Below are positions 43,179 through 53,273 of a stretch of DNA of 64,000 bases, in pieces. The stretch spans positions 248,001 to 312,000 of the forward strand of contig CAWHVB010000005.1 in the NCBI GenBank assembly GCA_963832715.1, given 5' to 3'. The DNA is from DATFVA01 sp963832715. GTDB taxonomy: Bacteria > Bacteroidota > Ignavibacteria > Ignavibacteriales > Ignavibacteriaceae. The position numbers were made by a program, and so were the translations under genes. Each line of letters begins with the position of its first letter. The first letter of the stretch is position 1. The notes under the pieces were generated by a model, which was not told the DNA's origin, ran no database searches, and worked only from the letters and a program-made list of their open reading frames with translations.

Positions 43179-45332
43179 ATGAACCCTCGCTATACAGTTC
43201 TCATCTTCTGCCTGTTTTTGACTCTTTTAATCCCGGAACAAATCTATTCCCAGGAAAATAAAAATACCGGAGAACAAGAAAAAAAATCTGAGAAAGCTGA
43301 TACACTGGAGTATGGGCTCGAAGAAGTAACTGTGGTCGGCACCCGTGCTAAAGAAAGAATTATTGATATTCCATATTCTGTTTTCAGCGTTGAAAAGAAG
43401 GAACTTTCCTACGGAAAGAAAGTTTCGGCTAAAAACGTACTTGCAGATGTGCCCGGTCTTTTTTTACAGTCCAGATATGGCAGCCAGGATCTCAGGGTTT
43501 CCATTCGTGGATTCGGAACAAGATCTAACACCGGTATAAGAGGTATCCGGATTCTGCAGGACGGCATCCCTATATCTGACCCTGATGGCGAGACTGTTAT
43601 TGATGCAATCGACTTTACGTCTCTTGCCGGTGTGGAGGTGGTTAAGGGAAACCTTTCTTCACTGTATGCTAATGCTCCCGGCGGCGTAATAGACTTTAAA
43701 TCTGATTATTATTTTAATGAAGATTATGCTGCATCGTATAACCAGGTTGGTCAGTTTGGTTTCCGGCAAAATGGTTTTAAAACCGGTATAAAGAACAGCA
43801 ATAACAGGTTGTTTCTTTCATACTATTACCGTAACCTCGAGGGATACAGGAAGCATAGTTCTGAATATCAGCACCTTCTTAATGCCGTGTATGAGGGATA
43901 TCTCGGAACAAGATCCAGTATCACCCTGCTAGGTGATTATGTGGATGGGTTTAATCAGCTTCCCGGACCATTGACAAAAGAAGAATATGCTGCCGATCCT
44001 TATATGGCAAGTCCCCTTGCCGTAGCCCAGGATTTCAGGAGAATAACTAAAAAGGGCCGGATGGCTGTAAAATACAGGACAGGCTTCGGCGCACCGGAAG
44101 AAAATGAAGTTGAGATTTCGGCTTATGGAGGAATTAAGGAATTAACCAGGGTAGACAACGAAGCTTATACTATTTCAACTCAATACTCACTCGGAACTTT
44201 AACCCGTTATACAAATCGCGGCCATATTCTGAATCTCAAAAATAGTATTACCGCCGGCTTTGATTTTGCTTACCTGAGCGGCCCTATAAACGCTTTTGAT
44301 AATATCGGAGGAAACCGTGATATTTCTGTCAAGGATTCGTACGATGCAAGTGTCAGCAGTTTTGGATTCTATTTCCTTGATCATCTTGATCTGCTGGAGA
44401 ACCTGGGACTTTTCCTTTCCGGCAGGTATGATGTCAGCAGCTATAAGAAAGATACTTTCCAGCCGTATGGCCGGACTGACTCTACACTTGTTTTTACAGG
44501 GCTGACACCTAAAATAGGAATTAACTATAAACTTTTCCCTGATCTTGCTTTGTATACATCTTACGGCGTAAGTTATGATTTCCCGGCTTTGAGTGAGTTG
44601 GATATAAGGTCCGTTATACCTAATATGTATACGCTTAATCCCGATCTTGATCCGCAGCGGTCACTGAACTTTGAATTCGGAATTAAAGGAAATTTCATAA
44701 ATGAAGAATCCGAATTTATGAAAAAGATAATATTTGATGTTACTTATTTTCACTATTTAATATCCGATGAGATAGTTCCTTACCTCATAATTAGTGAACA
44801 GGCATTATTTAAGAATGCACCTGAAACAAAGCGTGATGGAATTGAAATTGGTCTGAAAACCGAACCTTTTGAAGAAACTGAACTTACGGTCAATTATACC
44901 TATACAAATTTCAAGTACTCAAGTTACAAGACCACTATCACTACGCCTTCCGTAGATAACATGGAAGTCGATTATACTGGTAATTATGAGCCTTCAGTTC
45001 CTCAGCAGATTGTAAACCTCATATTTAATTACGAGTTCGAATTTAATGATGATCTCTCGGGTCTGCTTCAGTGGGACTGCGATTATATCAGTAAATTATA
45101 TGTCAATGATGCAAATTCAGAAACTGCACCTGCATACTTTTACGGTAATATGATGGCTGGACTTACTTACCAGGGTGAATTGTTTGGTGCAGTGCTCTAT
45201 GCCGGTGTCAACAATATTTTTGATAAGAAATATATCGGCTTCATTAATACTAATGATTATTTGGGCCGGTATTATGAGCCCGGTGAACCGAGAAGTTTTT
45301 ACTCAGGCCTGAATATTCGTATGAATTTATAA
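43179..45332 (+). CDS. TonB-dependent outer-membrane receptor
   Basis: 717 residues. Signal peptide 1-24, TonB box-like region and plug domain from ~45 (LEEVTVVGTRA, NVLADVPGLFLQSRYG, VSIRGFGTRSN), then a 22-strand barrel typical in length. TonB-ExbBD energy drives import of siderophores, cobalamin, sugars or other ligands. The ligand is not readable. It is 16 bases upstream of a type IX cargo gene. Confidence 0.93.
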   Translation: MNPRYTVLIFCLFLTLLIPEQIYSQENKNTGEQEKKSEKADTLEYGLEEVTVVGTRAKERIIDIPYSVFSVEKKELSYGKKVSAKNVLADVPGLFLQSRYGSQDLRVSIRGFGTRSNTGIRGIRILQDGIPISDPDGETVIDAIDFTSLAGVEVVKGNLSSLYANAPGGVIDFKSDYYFNEDYAASYNQVGQFGFRQNGFKTGIKNSNNRLFLSYYYRNLEGYRKHSSEYQHLLNAVYEGYLGTRSSITLLGDYVDGFNQLPGPLTKEEYAADPYMASPLAVAQDFRRITKKGRMAVKYRTGFGAPEENEVEISAYGGIKELTRVDNEAYTISTQYSLGTLTRYTNRGHILNLKNSITAGFDFAYLSGPINAFDNIGGNRDISVKDSYDASVSSFGFYFLDHLDLLENLGLFLSGRYDVSSYKKDTFQPYGRTDSTLVFTGLTPKIGINYKLFPDLALYTSYGVSYDFPALSELDIRSVIPNMYTLNPDLDPQRSLNFEFGIKGNFINEESEFMKKIIFDVTYFHYLISDEIVPYLIISEQALFKNAPETKRDGIEIGLKTEPFEETELTVNYTYTNFKYSSYKTTITTPSVDNMEVDYTGNYEPSVPQQIVNLIFNYEFEFNDDLSGLLQWDCDYISKLYVNDANSETAPAYFYGNMMAGLTYQGELFGAVLYAGVNNIFDKKYIGFINTNDYLGRYYEPGEPRSFYSGLNIRMNL

Positions 45333-45388
45333 TCTCCAGGAAATTTGATGTTAAGAAGAATCTTCGTTTTAGTTAGTACTATTCAATT

Positions 45389-46948
45389 TTGTTGTACTTC
45401 TCTCAGACCATCCTGGATGTTCCGAAGTTTAGGATTTATCCGGGAACAATGACGCAGACCGAACCGGTTGTTGCTGTCCATCCTCAGAACAGTGCGGTCA
45501 TCTTTGCCGCAGCAGTAACGATTAACGTGAGCAACGGGTTTAGAAGTGAAGGGGTATATATATCAACGGATGAAGGATATACCTGGCGGGGAAATGATAC
45601 CTGTACCGGTCCATCAATTGTGAATCATGGCGGTGATCCCGGTGTTGCAGTTGCCGGGAACGGCAGGCTGATTCTTACGCACATAGGGAATTTATTTCCA
45701 GGGATGTTCTCAAATTATTCTGATGATATGACTGAAACCTGGTCGTCATCTAAAACGATTACCAGTAATCTCGTTGAAGATAAAGGTACGCTTGGAGTCG
45801 ATCATTCTGCCCAGAGTAATTATAATGGAAGTCTTTATCTCGCCTGGGTTGATTATGTCAATGTTTCGGTTCAAATCGCGGTTTCAGCAGATAATGGTGC
45901 AAACTGGACTCAGCCGGTCCAGGTTAATCCCAATCCTCCTACTCGGAGTACGGGATCCTCAATCGTAACAGGGGCTGATGGAACTGTTTACCTCTGCTGG
46001 GCAGGTGTAACTTCGGGCTCTTCTTTTGTGGAAGATTATATCGGGTTTGCCAGATCAACCGACGGCGGTGACAGCTGGAACGTTAATCAGAATATAATTG
46101 ATATGAATGGAATTGCCGGACTGCTTGCAGAAAAAAATAATATAAGAGTTAATAGTATTCCACAAATCGGAATGGATAGAAGCGGCGGTACGAGAGACGG
46201 ATGGCTCTATATAGTTACCACTGAAAAAAATAATTCACCTGCAGGAAGCGATCCTGATATTATCCTTCACCGCTCAACCGATAACGGGGCCACCTGGTCT
46301 CAGGGAATCCGTGTGAATCAGGACCCGGTTAATGATGGCAAGATACAGTATTTTCCATTTCTGAATGTTGAAAAATCAGGGAATCTGGACATAATATTTT
46401 ACGATGATAGAAATACTACTTCCGATTCCGCTTCTGTGTTTATTGCCCGCTCGACTAATGGAGGTGATAACTGGAAAGAATATGAAATAAAGAATTCCAC
46501 TTTTAAGCCTAAGGCTATCTCAGGAGCAGCGGCCGGTTACCAGGGGGATCATATTTCACTTATATCCGCTGATAACCATCTTAATGCTTTTTGGATGGCG
46601 GATTACTCAGGAGTATATCAGATATGGTCGGCTGTAATCGACCTGACTTTATTGGGCACCAAGGACAACCATAATAATCTCCCGGAAGGTTTCAAATTAT
46701 ATCAAAATTATCCGAATCCTTTCAATCCCTCAACTGCAATCAGATATACACTTCCTGAAGAATCGTTCGTCACCTTAAAGATATATAATTCATTAGGGCA
46801 GGAAGTCCGGACACTTGTTCATAGTTTACAACGTTCAGGCGACCACGATGTTAACTTTAATTCCCGGGATCTGTCAACCGGAGTATACTTTTACACTCTG
46901 AGGGCAGGCGATTTTCAGGATTCCGGCAAGATGCTGCTTTTAAAATAG
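45389..46948 (+). CDS. Type IX-secreted Asp-box (sialidase-like) protein
   Basis: About 519 residues. Five Asp-box turns (STDEGYTW, SADNGANW, STDGGDSW, STDNGATW, STNGGDNW) form a six-bladed beta-propeller-like scaffold of the BNR/sialidase type. The C-terminal ~85 residues are a type IX sorting domain (LYQNYPNPFNPST, GQEVRTL, GVYFYTLRAG, KMLLLK). The N-terminus here starts at TTG and has no signal peptide. The upstream ATG at 45348 encodes MLRRIFVLVSTIQF in another frame, and one extra T in the TTTT at ~45385-45388 would join it to LLYFSQT, a proper signal peptide. Exact catalytic residues for a glycosidase are not obvious. Confidence 0.85.
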   Translation: MLYFSQTILDVPKFRIYPGTMTQTEPVVAVHPQNSAVIFAAAVTINVSNGFRSEGVYISTDEGYTWRGNDTCTGPSIVNHGGDPGVAVAGNGRLILTHIGNLFPGMFSNYSDDMTETWSSSKTITSNLVEDKGTLGVDHSAQSNYNGSLYLAWVDYVNVSVQIAVSADNGANWTQPVQVNPNPPTRSTGSSIVTGADGTVYLCWAGVTSGSSFVEDYIGFARSTDGGDSWNVNQNIIDMNGIAGLLAEKNNIRVNSIPQIGMDRSGGTRDGWLYIVTTEKNNSPAGSDPDIILHRSTDNGATWSQGIRVNQDPVNDGKIQYFPFLNVEKSGNLDIIFYDDRNTTSDSASVFIARSTNGGDNWKEYEIKNSTFKPKAISGAAAGYQGDHISLISADNHLNAFWMADYSGVYQIWSAVIDLTLLGTKDNHNNLPEGFKLYQNYPNPFNPSTAIRYTLPEESFVTLKIYNSLGQEVRTLVHSLQRSGDHDVNFNSRDLSTGVYFYTLRAGDFQDSGKMLLLK

Positions 46949-47100
46949 CTACTATAGCCCCGGTACTCCCTTCATTTTTTGAAGCTCGTTTCTCATAATG
47001 AATCACCCTGCTTGATATGATTTTGCCATAAAATCCCTGAATACCTATGGCATAAATGTTGAATCTGTGACAACAGAATTAAGAAGGGCTAGTTGAACAA

Positions 47101-49074
47101 GTGAAAATAAAAATATCCCGCAAAGAAAAAACAAAAACTGAAGGATTGAAGCTTGGCTTCCTTGTTAATCTGACAATTTTCCTATTGTTTACCGGTCTTG
47201 GGTTCGGACTTTATATCTTTATTATGAAACAGTACGAATCTCAGCAGCTCGAGGAAACACGGTTAAAATCCCGGATCCTTGCTCAGGATATTATAGAATA
47301 TAACCTCCTACCTACCGATTCAACAAAGAATCCTGGTGATTTATTTCCGTCCTATGTTGAGACTTATCATATAAACTATTGTGTTCTTGCAAAAGATTCG
47401 GATGAAGTGCTGAATGCTTATAATTACGCTCAGGCTGTAAATAACCAGTTTGTCACATCTTCAGGCGGAGGAGCATATGAGTATGAATCATCTCTTTACA
47501 AAATTAAAACCAGAGTGCATTTTTTAAATAAGGATTATACAATTTACCTTGGATTAAGCGGGACATTCATAGAAAATTTTCTTCAGCAGAAAAATAAGAT
47601 TGTTATTCCTGCTGTCGGCGGAATGATGCTGCTTGGATTCCTGATTTTAATCGGTTTAAGCAGGTTTTTTGTTACTGGTCCCCTGAATAAGATTGCCCTG
47701 GCAGCTCAGGGAATATCAGGTGGAAACTTTGATATCCGTGCAAGAGATAACAGTAATAATGAGTTTGGTATAATTGCTTCTTCAATAAACTTCCTTGTAT
47801 ATAATCTTGATAAGGCGAATAGCCAGGTATCATCATTGAACAAAGAACTTAAAACTGTTGTTAAGGATAAAATCGGTGAACTCAACCTGGAAGTAAACCA
47901 GAGAAGGTTGGCTGAGCATAAATTAAGACAGAGTGAAGAACAATTCCGGCTTCTGTTTGAGAGAGCGCCTATCGGGATGGTTATTACAACTATTGAAGGA
48001 AAAATTATAAGAAGCAACAGCGCATTCTGCGAAACACTTGGCTATTCCCCCGATGAGATTGAAAATAAAAATATAGCTGACATAACGGTTGAAGAATATA
48101 TAGAATATGACAGACAGCTGCATAAAGCCCTGCTGAAGGGAAATCTGTCGCATGTATATTTTGAAAAAGAATTACGTAAGAAAGACGGATTGAACATTCA
48201 TGCAATAGTTGAATCTGTATTAACAAGAGATGGAAGTAATCATCCGCACCATATCATCCAGCAGGTTATAGATATAACCGAACGTAAAAAAGTTGAAAAA
48301 GAGTTGATAATATCAAAGGAAAAAGCCGAAGAATCTGATAGATTAAAGAGTGCTTTCCTGGCCCAGATGTCGCATGAGATCAGAACCCCGTTAAATGTAA
48401 TCCTGACTGCAACCCCTCTTCTGGCAGAAGATCTGTCCAGTGAAGATGAAGATATAAATATACTCCTCGATTCAGTAAGTTCTGCGGGTAAGAGGCTGCA
48501 GAGAACAATAGATATGATACTTAACCTTTCATCAGTTCAAAGCGGCAATTACATCTCCCAGTTTGAAGCTGTGAATCTGAGCGATGATTTGAAGGTTCTT
48601 GTAGATGAAATGAAATCCCTCGCGATGGAAAAGAATCTCTCTCTTTCTTTTACTAATCATGCTTATGACCCTCTTATAAGTGCCGACAAATACACACTGA
48701 ATCAGATATTCCAAAACCTGCTCGGTAATGCAATCAAGTACACCCAGACAGGAAAAATTGAAGTCCAGGTGTCAGAGGAAAAACCCGGTAAGGTTATTGT
48801 AGAAGTTAAAGACACCGGAATTGGTATGTCTGATGAATACCTGAAAAAACTATTCACACCTTTCTCCCAGGAGGATATGGGATATAAGAGAGAATTTGAA
48901 GGTAATGGTCTTGGTCTTGCTCTCGTTAAAAAATATGTCGAGCTTAATAATGCAGAAATTTTGGTAAAAAGTGAAAAGAAAAAAGGAACAACGTTTAAGG
49001 TGGTATTTAGTAAATCAGCTGACAAGAAAGCGTATACTTCTCTGCAGGATAATAAGACCCGCACTGTTGCCTGA
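47101..49074 (+). CDS. Membrane PAS-histidine kinase
   Basis: 657 residues, GTG start. TM helix ~18-42, extracytoplasmic sensor ~43-165, TM ~167-190, HAMP ~190-245, coiled coil, PAS ~278-395, then HisKA (AQMSHEIRTP) and HATPase (NLLGNAIKYT, DTGIGMS, GNGLGLALV). Inner-membrane sensor kinase. No receiver or response regulator is adjacent. The stop is two bases before the ATG of the HExxH membrane protein gene. Confidence 0.93.
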   Translation: MKIKISRKEKTKTEGLKLGFLVNLTIFLLFTGLGFGLYIFIMKQYESQQLEETRLKSRILAQDIIEYNLLPTDSTKNPGDLFPSYVETYHINYCVLAKDSDEVLNAYNYAQAVNNQFVTSSGGGAYEYESSLYKIKTRVHFLNKDYTIYLGLSGTFIENFLQQKNKIVIPAVGGMMLLGFLILIGLSRFFVTGPLNKIALAAQGISGGNFDIRARDNSNNEFGIIASSINFLVYNLDKANSQVSSLNKELKTVVKDKIGELNLEVNQRRLAEHKLRQSEEQFRLLFERAPIGMVITTIEGKIIRSNSAFCETLGYSPDEIENKNIADITVEEYIEYDRQLHKALLKGNLSHVYFEKELRKKDGLNIHAIVESVLTRDGSNHPHHIIQQVIDITERKKVEKELIISKEKAEESDRLKSAFLAQMSHEIRTPLNVILTATPLLAEDLSSEDEDINILLDSVSSAGKRLQRTIDMILNLSSVQSGNYISQFEAVNLSDDLKVLVDEMKSLAMEKNLSLSFTNHAYDPLISADKYTLNQIFQNLLGNAIKYTQTGKIEVQVSEEKPGKVIVEVKDTGIGMSDEYLKKLFTPFSQEDMGYKREFEGNGLGLALVKKYVELNNAEILVKSEKKKGTTFKVVFSKSADKKAYTSLQDNKTRTVA

Positions 49075-49076
49075 GT

Positions 49077-49571
49077 ATGAAACTCCCTGATTCCATCAGC
49101 TTGAAAAGATGGATCCCTTCTCTGATCATTCTTCCGATCGCGTTATACTTTGTACTTAACAGGGGTCACTATACATTAATTGATAATGCCGATCTCGTCA
49201 TCCATGAAGCCGGTCACGCTGTATTTTCAATTTTCGGCCGATTTATTTATACTCTTGGCGGTACACTGATGCAGATCATCCTTCCCTCAGTCATTGTCTG
49301 GTATTTTTTAATGAACCGTTACCTCACAGGTACTCAGTTTGGATTATTGTGGCTTGGACAAAATCTAGTTAATATAAGCGTGTATGCTGCCGATGCCCGT
49401 GCAAGGGCTATTCCGCTGCTTGGAGGAAATAAGGTTTATCACGATTGGAATTGGCTCCTTACTAAAACAGGACTTCTTGAATATGATACAGTAGTCGGAT
49501 TAATATTCTTCAGCCTCGCAATAATTATCTTCCTCATTACTATATTTCTGCCTCTTATAATTAAAGATTAA
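49077..49571 (+). CDS. HExxH-containing membrane protein (putative zinc metallopeptidase)
   Basis: 164 residues with four hydrophobic segments. Residues ~43-50 read HEAGHAVF, the HExxH zinc motif placed beside a membrane segment, as in M50B-type proteases. A later DARARAIPLLGG could supply a third ligand. Small size suggests a minimal intramembrane protease or a relative that lost activity. Directly after the sensor kinase, so possibly cotranscribed. Confidence 0.7.
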   Translation: MKLPDSISLKRWIPSLIILPIALYFVLNRGHYTLIDNADLVIHEAGHAVFSIFGRFIYTLGGTLMQIILPSVIVWYFLMNRYLTGTQFGLLWLGQNLVNISVYAADARARAIPLLGGNKVYHDWNWLLTKTGLLEYDTVVGLIFFSLAIIIFLITIFLPLIIKD

Positions 49572-49609
49572 TTTTTAACTTTAGCCTCATTATTTATTAA
49601 GATTTTTAG

Positions 49610-50425
49610 ATGAAAATATTTTTCATTTTCGTATTCTCATTTGCGCTCACACTTACTTATGCCCAGGAAGGCCTGGTTAAATCATATTTTCCAAATGATA
49701 CATTAAAATCTGAGATCAACTATGCCCGCAATGTCAGGGACGGTGATGCAAAATTCTACTATGAGAACGGACGGATAAAAGAAGAAGTGAAATATATAAA
49801 TGGGAAAGTTGACGGTGTTGTAAAAGAGTATGATGAAAACGGAATTCTGAAAGAGCTCTTCTCTATTGAGGGCGGCAAGCGGGAAGGCCCTACTTCTTAT
49901 TATGATAATGAAGGAAAATGGACGGGTGATAAAGACTTTGAAAATGGGATTAGAGTGGTTGAAAAAGAAGTAATACCGGAAAAAACAGAAGAATCTAATG
50001 TAGCTTCAAATGAAACCGAAGTTAAAACTAAGAATCCAGAAAAACCAAAAATTAAAAGAACAGAAGATATGCTCGTTCCGCCCGCAGTTCAGGAAGAGAA
50101 CTTTGATGATGACCCTGCTTATTACCTGAGTGCTGAAGTTATGCCGGAACCAAGGGAAGGAATGGCAGCACTGCAGAAAAAAATTATTTACCCTTCTTAT
50201 GCAAAGGAGCATGAAATTGAGGGTACTGTAAAGATCAGAGCTTTCATCGATCAGAATGGCGATGTCACAAAGGCAGAGGTTGAAGAAGGTCTAGGCTACG
50301 GCTGCGATGATGCCGCGAGGATTACAGTTCTATATACTAAATTTAACCCCGGTCTCATCAGGGGGAAACCGGTAAAAACTCAGCTGGTTATACCGCTTGA
50401 ATTCAAACTGGATCATACAAACTAA
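49610..50425 (+). CDS. MORN-repeat protein with TonB C-terminal domain
   Basis: 271 residues. Signal peptide 1-20 (FALTLTYAQ). Residues ~25-115 are MORN_2/YwqK-type repeats (YYENGRIKEEVKYINGKVDG, YDENGILKELF). A charged linker follows, then residues ~190-270 form a TonB_C domain (YPSYAKEHEIEGTVKIRAFI, IDQNGDV, PLEFKL). No N-terminal TM anchor beyond the signal peptide is seen. Unusual fusion; may be a periplasmic TonB-like partner of outer-membrane receptors. Overlaps the pdxB stop by 3 bases. Confidence 0.8.
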   Translation: MKIFFIFVFSFALTLTYAQEGLVKSYFPNDTLKSEINYARNVRDGDAKFYYENGRIKEEVKYINGKVDGVVKEYDENGILKELFSIEGGKREGPTSYYDNEGKWTGDKDFENGIRVVEKEVIPEKTEESNVASNETEVKTKNPEKPKIKRTEDMLVPPAVQEENFDDDPAYYLSAEVMPEPREGMAALQKKIIYPSYAKEHEIEGTVKIRAFIDQNGDVTKAEVEEGLGYGCDDAARITVLYTKFNPGLIRGKPVKTQLVIPLEFKLDHTN

Positions 50426-51564
50426 ATTTCTCTGATATTGAATCTTAAGGCTTTTAGTATTCTGATTTCTTCATTAAGTTCCTTATCTATCCTGATGGTA
50501 TAATTGGAGAATTCCCTTCTTACAGGATAATTTTTCCTTAACTGATCGAAATATCTTCCTCTGTCGCCTGCTTCCAGATCATTAATCTGTCTTAATTTAT
50601 AATCATCCGCTTCTATATCGTATATTCCAGAAATTATCAAATCGAGTGCTTCCTCCGGCTTTCTATCCGGATAGTCAATAATATTATTATCAACTAAAGG
50701 CAGATCAGGTTTCCAAACTTTATCTTCGCTCAGAAATTGTGCTAAAGCCTTAAATATCATTATAGTGCCGTTTACTTTGCCTTCATATGAATAGCCTGCA
50801 ACGTGAGGAGTTCCTTCCGCAGTAAGGTTCAGCAAATCCACATCAATTTCGGGTTCATTTTCCCATACATCCACTATAACAGTATGATGCTTAACTCTAA
50901 GAAAATCTTTCAAATCATTATTTGATACTACCTGTCCCCTTGAGGCATTTACAACTATTTTATTTTCATTGAACTTTTCGAGCTCTTTCTTTGAAAGCAT
51001 ATGATAGGTTTTATCGATCCCTTCCTTATTCAAAGGCACATGATATGTTACTATGTCTGCTCCCAAAGCAGCTCCGTAAGGAACATAAAAAGCATCCCCT
51101 GATTGTCTTTGCAGCGGCGGGTCATTTATAAATTTCTTCATCCCCAGAGCATCCGCTATCCTCACAATTCTGCTGCCTATATTTCCATTGCCGATAATTC
51201 CTATCGATTTATTTTTAAGACTAAAACCCTGCCGGGACGCAATTTTAAATAATCCGGCAAAAACATATTCTGCAACAGAATCAGCATTGCAGCCCGGCGC
51301 ATTTGCAAATCCAATATTATTCCTTTGAAGGTATGCTTTATCAATATGGTCTTCGCCTATAGTAGTCGTTCCAACAAAACGGACGGATCTGCCCTTTAAA
51401 AGGCCTTCATCCACCCTTGTAATCGACCTTACTATCAAAATATTAAACGAATCGATAGAATCATTGTTTATATCCCTGCCTGAGATCAGATTAACCTGGC
51501 CGAACTGAGAAAATGCTTCAGCTGCAAATGGGATATTTTCATCAACTAAAATTTTATTTATCAC
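50422..51564 (-). CDS. pdxB: Erythronate-4-phosphate dehydrogenase
   Basis: 380 residues. D-isomer 2-hydroxyacid dehydrogenase fold with a Rossmann NAD site (GIIGNGNIGSRI), catalytic HVAGYSYEGK near the C-terminus, and the PdxB-specific C-terminal dimerisation domain. It oxidises 4-phosphoerythronate in the DXP-dependent pyridoxal phosphate pathway. The N-terminal LVDENIPFAAEAF is a PdxB hallmark. Convergent with the MORN-TonB gene. Confidence 0.94.
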   Translation of the reverse strand: MINKILVDENIPFAAEAFSQFGQVNLISGRDINNDSIDSFNILIVRSITRVDEGLLKGRSVRFVGTTTIGEDHIDKAYLQRNNIGFANAPGCNADSVAEYVFAGLFKIASRQGFSLKNKSIGIIGNGNIGSRIVRIADALGMKKFINDPPLQRQSGDAFYVPYGAALGADIVTYHVPLNKEGIDKTYHMLSKKELEKFNENKIVVNASRGQVVSNNDLKDFLRVKHHTVIVDVWENEPEIDVDLLNLTAEGTPHVAGYSYEGKVNGTIMIFKALAQFLSEDKVWKPDLPLVDNNIIDYPDRKPEEALDLIISGIYDIEADDYKLRQINDLEAGDRGRYFDQLRKNYPVRREFSNYTIRIDKELNEEIRILKALRFNIREI

Positions 51565-51714
51565 GGGTTATTTAGGGCTAAAATTTATTATATACCGCAA
51601 AAGATTGTTTTTTGAGACATTAAAATATATTTTTTACAACCTTTTCTTAAATACTTTTAAAAGATAATAAATATGTAGAAAATAACTGGTTCACTTAAAT
51701 TAGGAGAGAGAACA

Positions 51715-53094
51715 ATGCTGAGTCAACTGCTTAAACCGGAAATTAAATCTTTAATAGATGAGCGTAAGCTTAGCACTCTCAAAGAGGTTTTAAGTGAGTG
51801 GTCTCCTGCTGATATAGCTGAGCTTATAGCAGAGATGACTGAAAATGAACAAGCAGTTGTTTTTCGTGTCCTTCCTCATGATCTCGCTGCCGATACTTTT
51901 GAATACCTTGAGTTTGATATGCAGGTAACTCTTCTTAAAGCTATGGGTAAAGAAGAAGTAGCTTCCATATTGAATGAAATGTCCCCGGATGATCGTACTG
52001 CATTGCTGGAAGATCTGCCCAGCAGCGCTGCCCGTCAGATGATGATGCTTCTCTCAGCGGAAGAAAGACAGATCGCAAAAACTCTTCTGGGTTACCCGGA
52101 AGACAGTGTGGGCCGCTTAATGACGCCTGATTATCTTGCAGTAAAACCGGCATGGAACATTGAAGCAGTTCTGAATTATATCAGGAAAAACGGCAAAGAT
52201 AAGGAAACTATAAATACTCTCTACGTCGTAAATGAAAAAGGCAAGTTAATTGATGATGTAAGGATCAGGGATATTCTGCTGGCAGAATTCAATCAGCTGG
52301 TTCTCGATTTAATGGATGAGAATTATATAGCTCTGAATGTATATGATGATCAGGAAACAGCTGTTGAGATATTCAAAAAATATGACCGCATAGCTTTACC
52401 TGTTGTTGATTCATTCGGTGTGCTCCTTGGAATTGTAACTGTAGATGATGTTCTCGATGTGGCAGAGGAAGAGGCAACAGAAGATATCCACAAAATTGGC
52501 GGTGTTACTGCTCTTGAAGAAGCTTATTCTTCAATTTCTCTGTTTGAAATGATCAAAAAACGCGGCGGATGGCTTGCCTTATTATTTATAGGAGAGATGT
52601 TTACTGCCACGGCAATGGGATTGTTTGAAGTCGAAATAAAAAAAGCAATTGTTTTAACACTATTTATTCCTTTGATAATTTCAAGCGGAGGTAACTCAGG
52701 TTCCCAGGCTGCTACTCTCGTTATCCGTGCCCTCTCTCTCGGTGAAATTACCCTTAAAGACTGGTTATTTGTAATGAGACGGGAGATAATAACCGGAGTT
52801 GTACTGGGAGCAATATTAGCCGTGATAGGTTTTTTAAGAATTTCTGTCTGGGAGGCTTTCTCGGATGTATACGGGGTCCATTGGCTTCTGGTTGGATTTA
52901 CAGTCTCTTTAGCGCTGATTGGAGTTGTTTTGTGGGGTACACTCTCCGGCTCTATGCTTCCTTTTATCCTTAAAAAACTTGGGGCTGACCCTGCTACGTC
53001 AAGCGCCCCCCTCGTAGCGACCATGGTCGATGTAGTGGGTTTGATAATCTATTTTGGAGTAGCTATCTTCGTATTGAGGGGAACTCTGTTATAA
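51715..53094 (+). CDS. mgtE: Magnesium transporter MgtE
   Basis: 459 residues. N-terminal acidic domain (~1-130), two CBS domains (~135-255), a connecting helix, then five transmembrane helices (~275-455) including SSGGNSGSQAATLVIR, the pore signature. Cytosolic Mg2+ closes the channel through the CBS domains. AGGAGAG ribosome-binding site before the ATG. No Mg2+ riboswitch is obvious upstream. Confidence 0.96.
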   Translation: MLSQLLKPEIKSLIDERKLSTLKEVLSEWSPADIAELIAEMTENEQAVVFRVLPHDLAADTFEYLEFDMQVTLLKAMGKEEVASILNEMSPDDRTALLEDLPSSAARQMMMLLSAEERQIAKTLLGYPEDSVGRLMTPDYLAVKPAWNIEAVLNYIRKNGKDKETINTLYVVNEKGKLIDDVRIRDILLAEFNQLVLDLMDENYIALNVYDDQETAVEIFKKYDRIALPVVDSFGVLLGIVTVDDVLDVAEEEATEDIHKIGGVTALEEAYSSISLFEMIKKRGGWLALLFIGEMFTATAMGLFEVEIKKAIVLTLFIPLIISSGGNSGSQAATLVIRALSLGEITLKDWLFVMRREIITGVVLGAILAVIGFLRISVWEAFSDVYGVHWLLVGFTVSLALIGVVLWGTLSGSMLPFILKKLGADPATSSAPLVATMVDVVGLIIYFGVAIFVLRGTLL

Positions 53095-53273
53095 ATTCTG
53101 AGTCACACCAACATCTTGAATCTAATTTTGTCCTTTCCACTTTCCTAAGTAAATTTAGGTCTAATTTGGTAAAAAATAAGCAAAATAAGTGATTGTATTA
53201 AGCTGATACTAAACCCGGCCTGGTATTTGAAAGTAAAACAGATTCCCCAATTCAAAATCACAAAGGAAGATTT

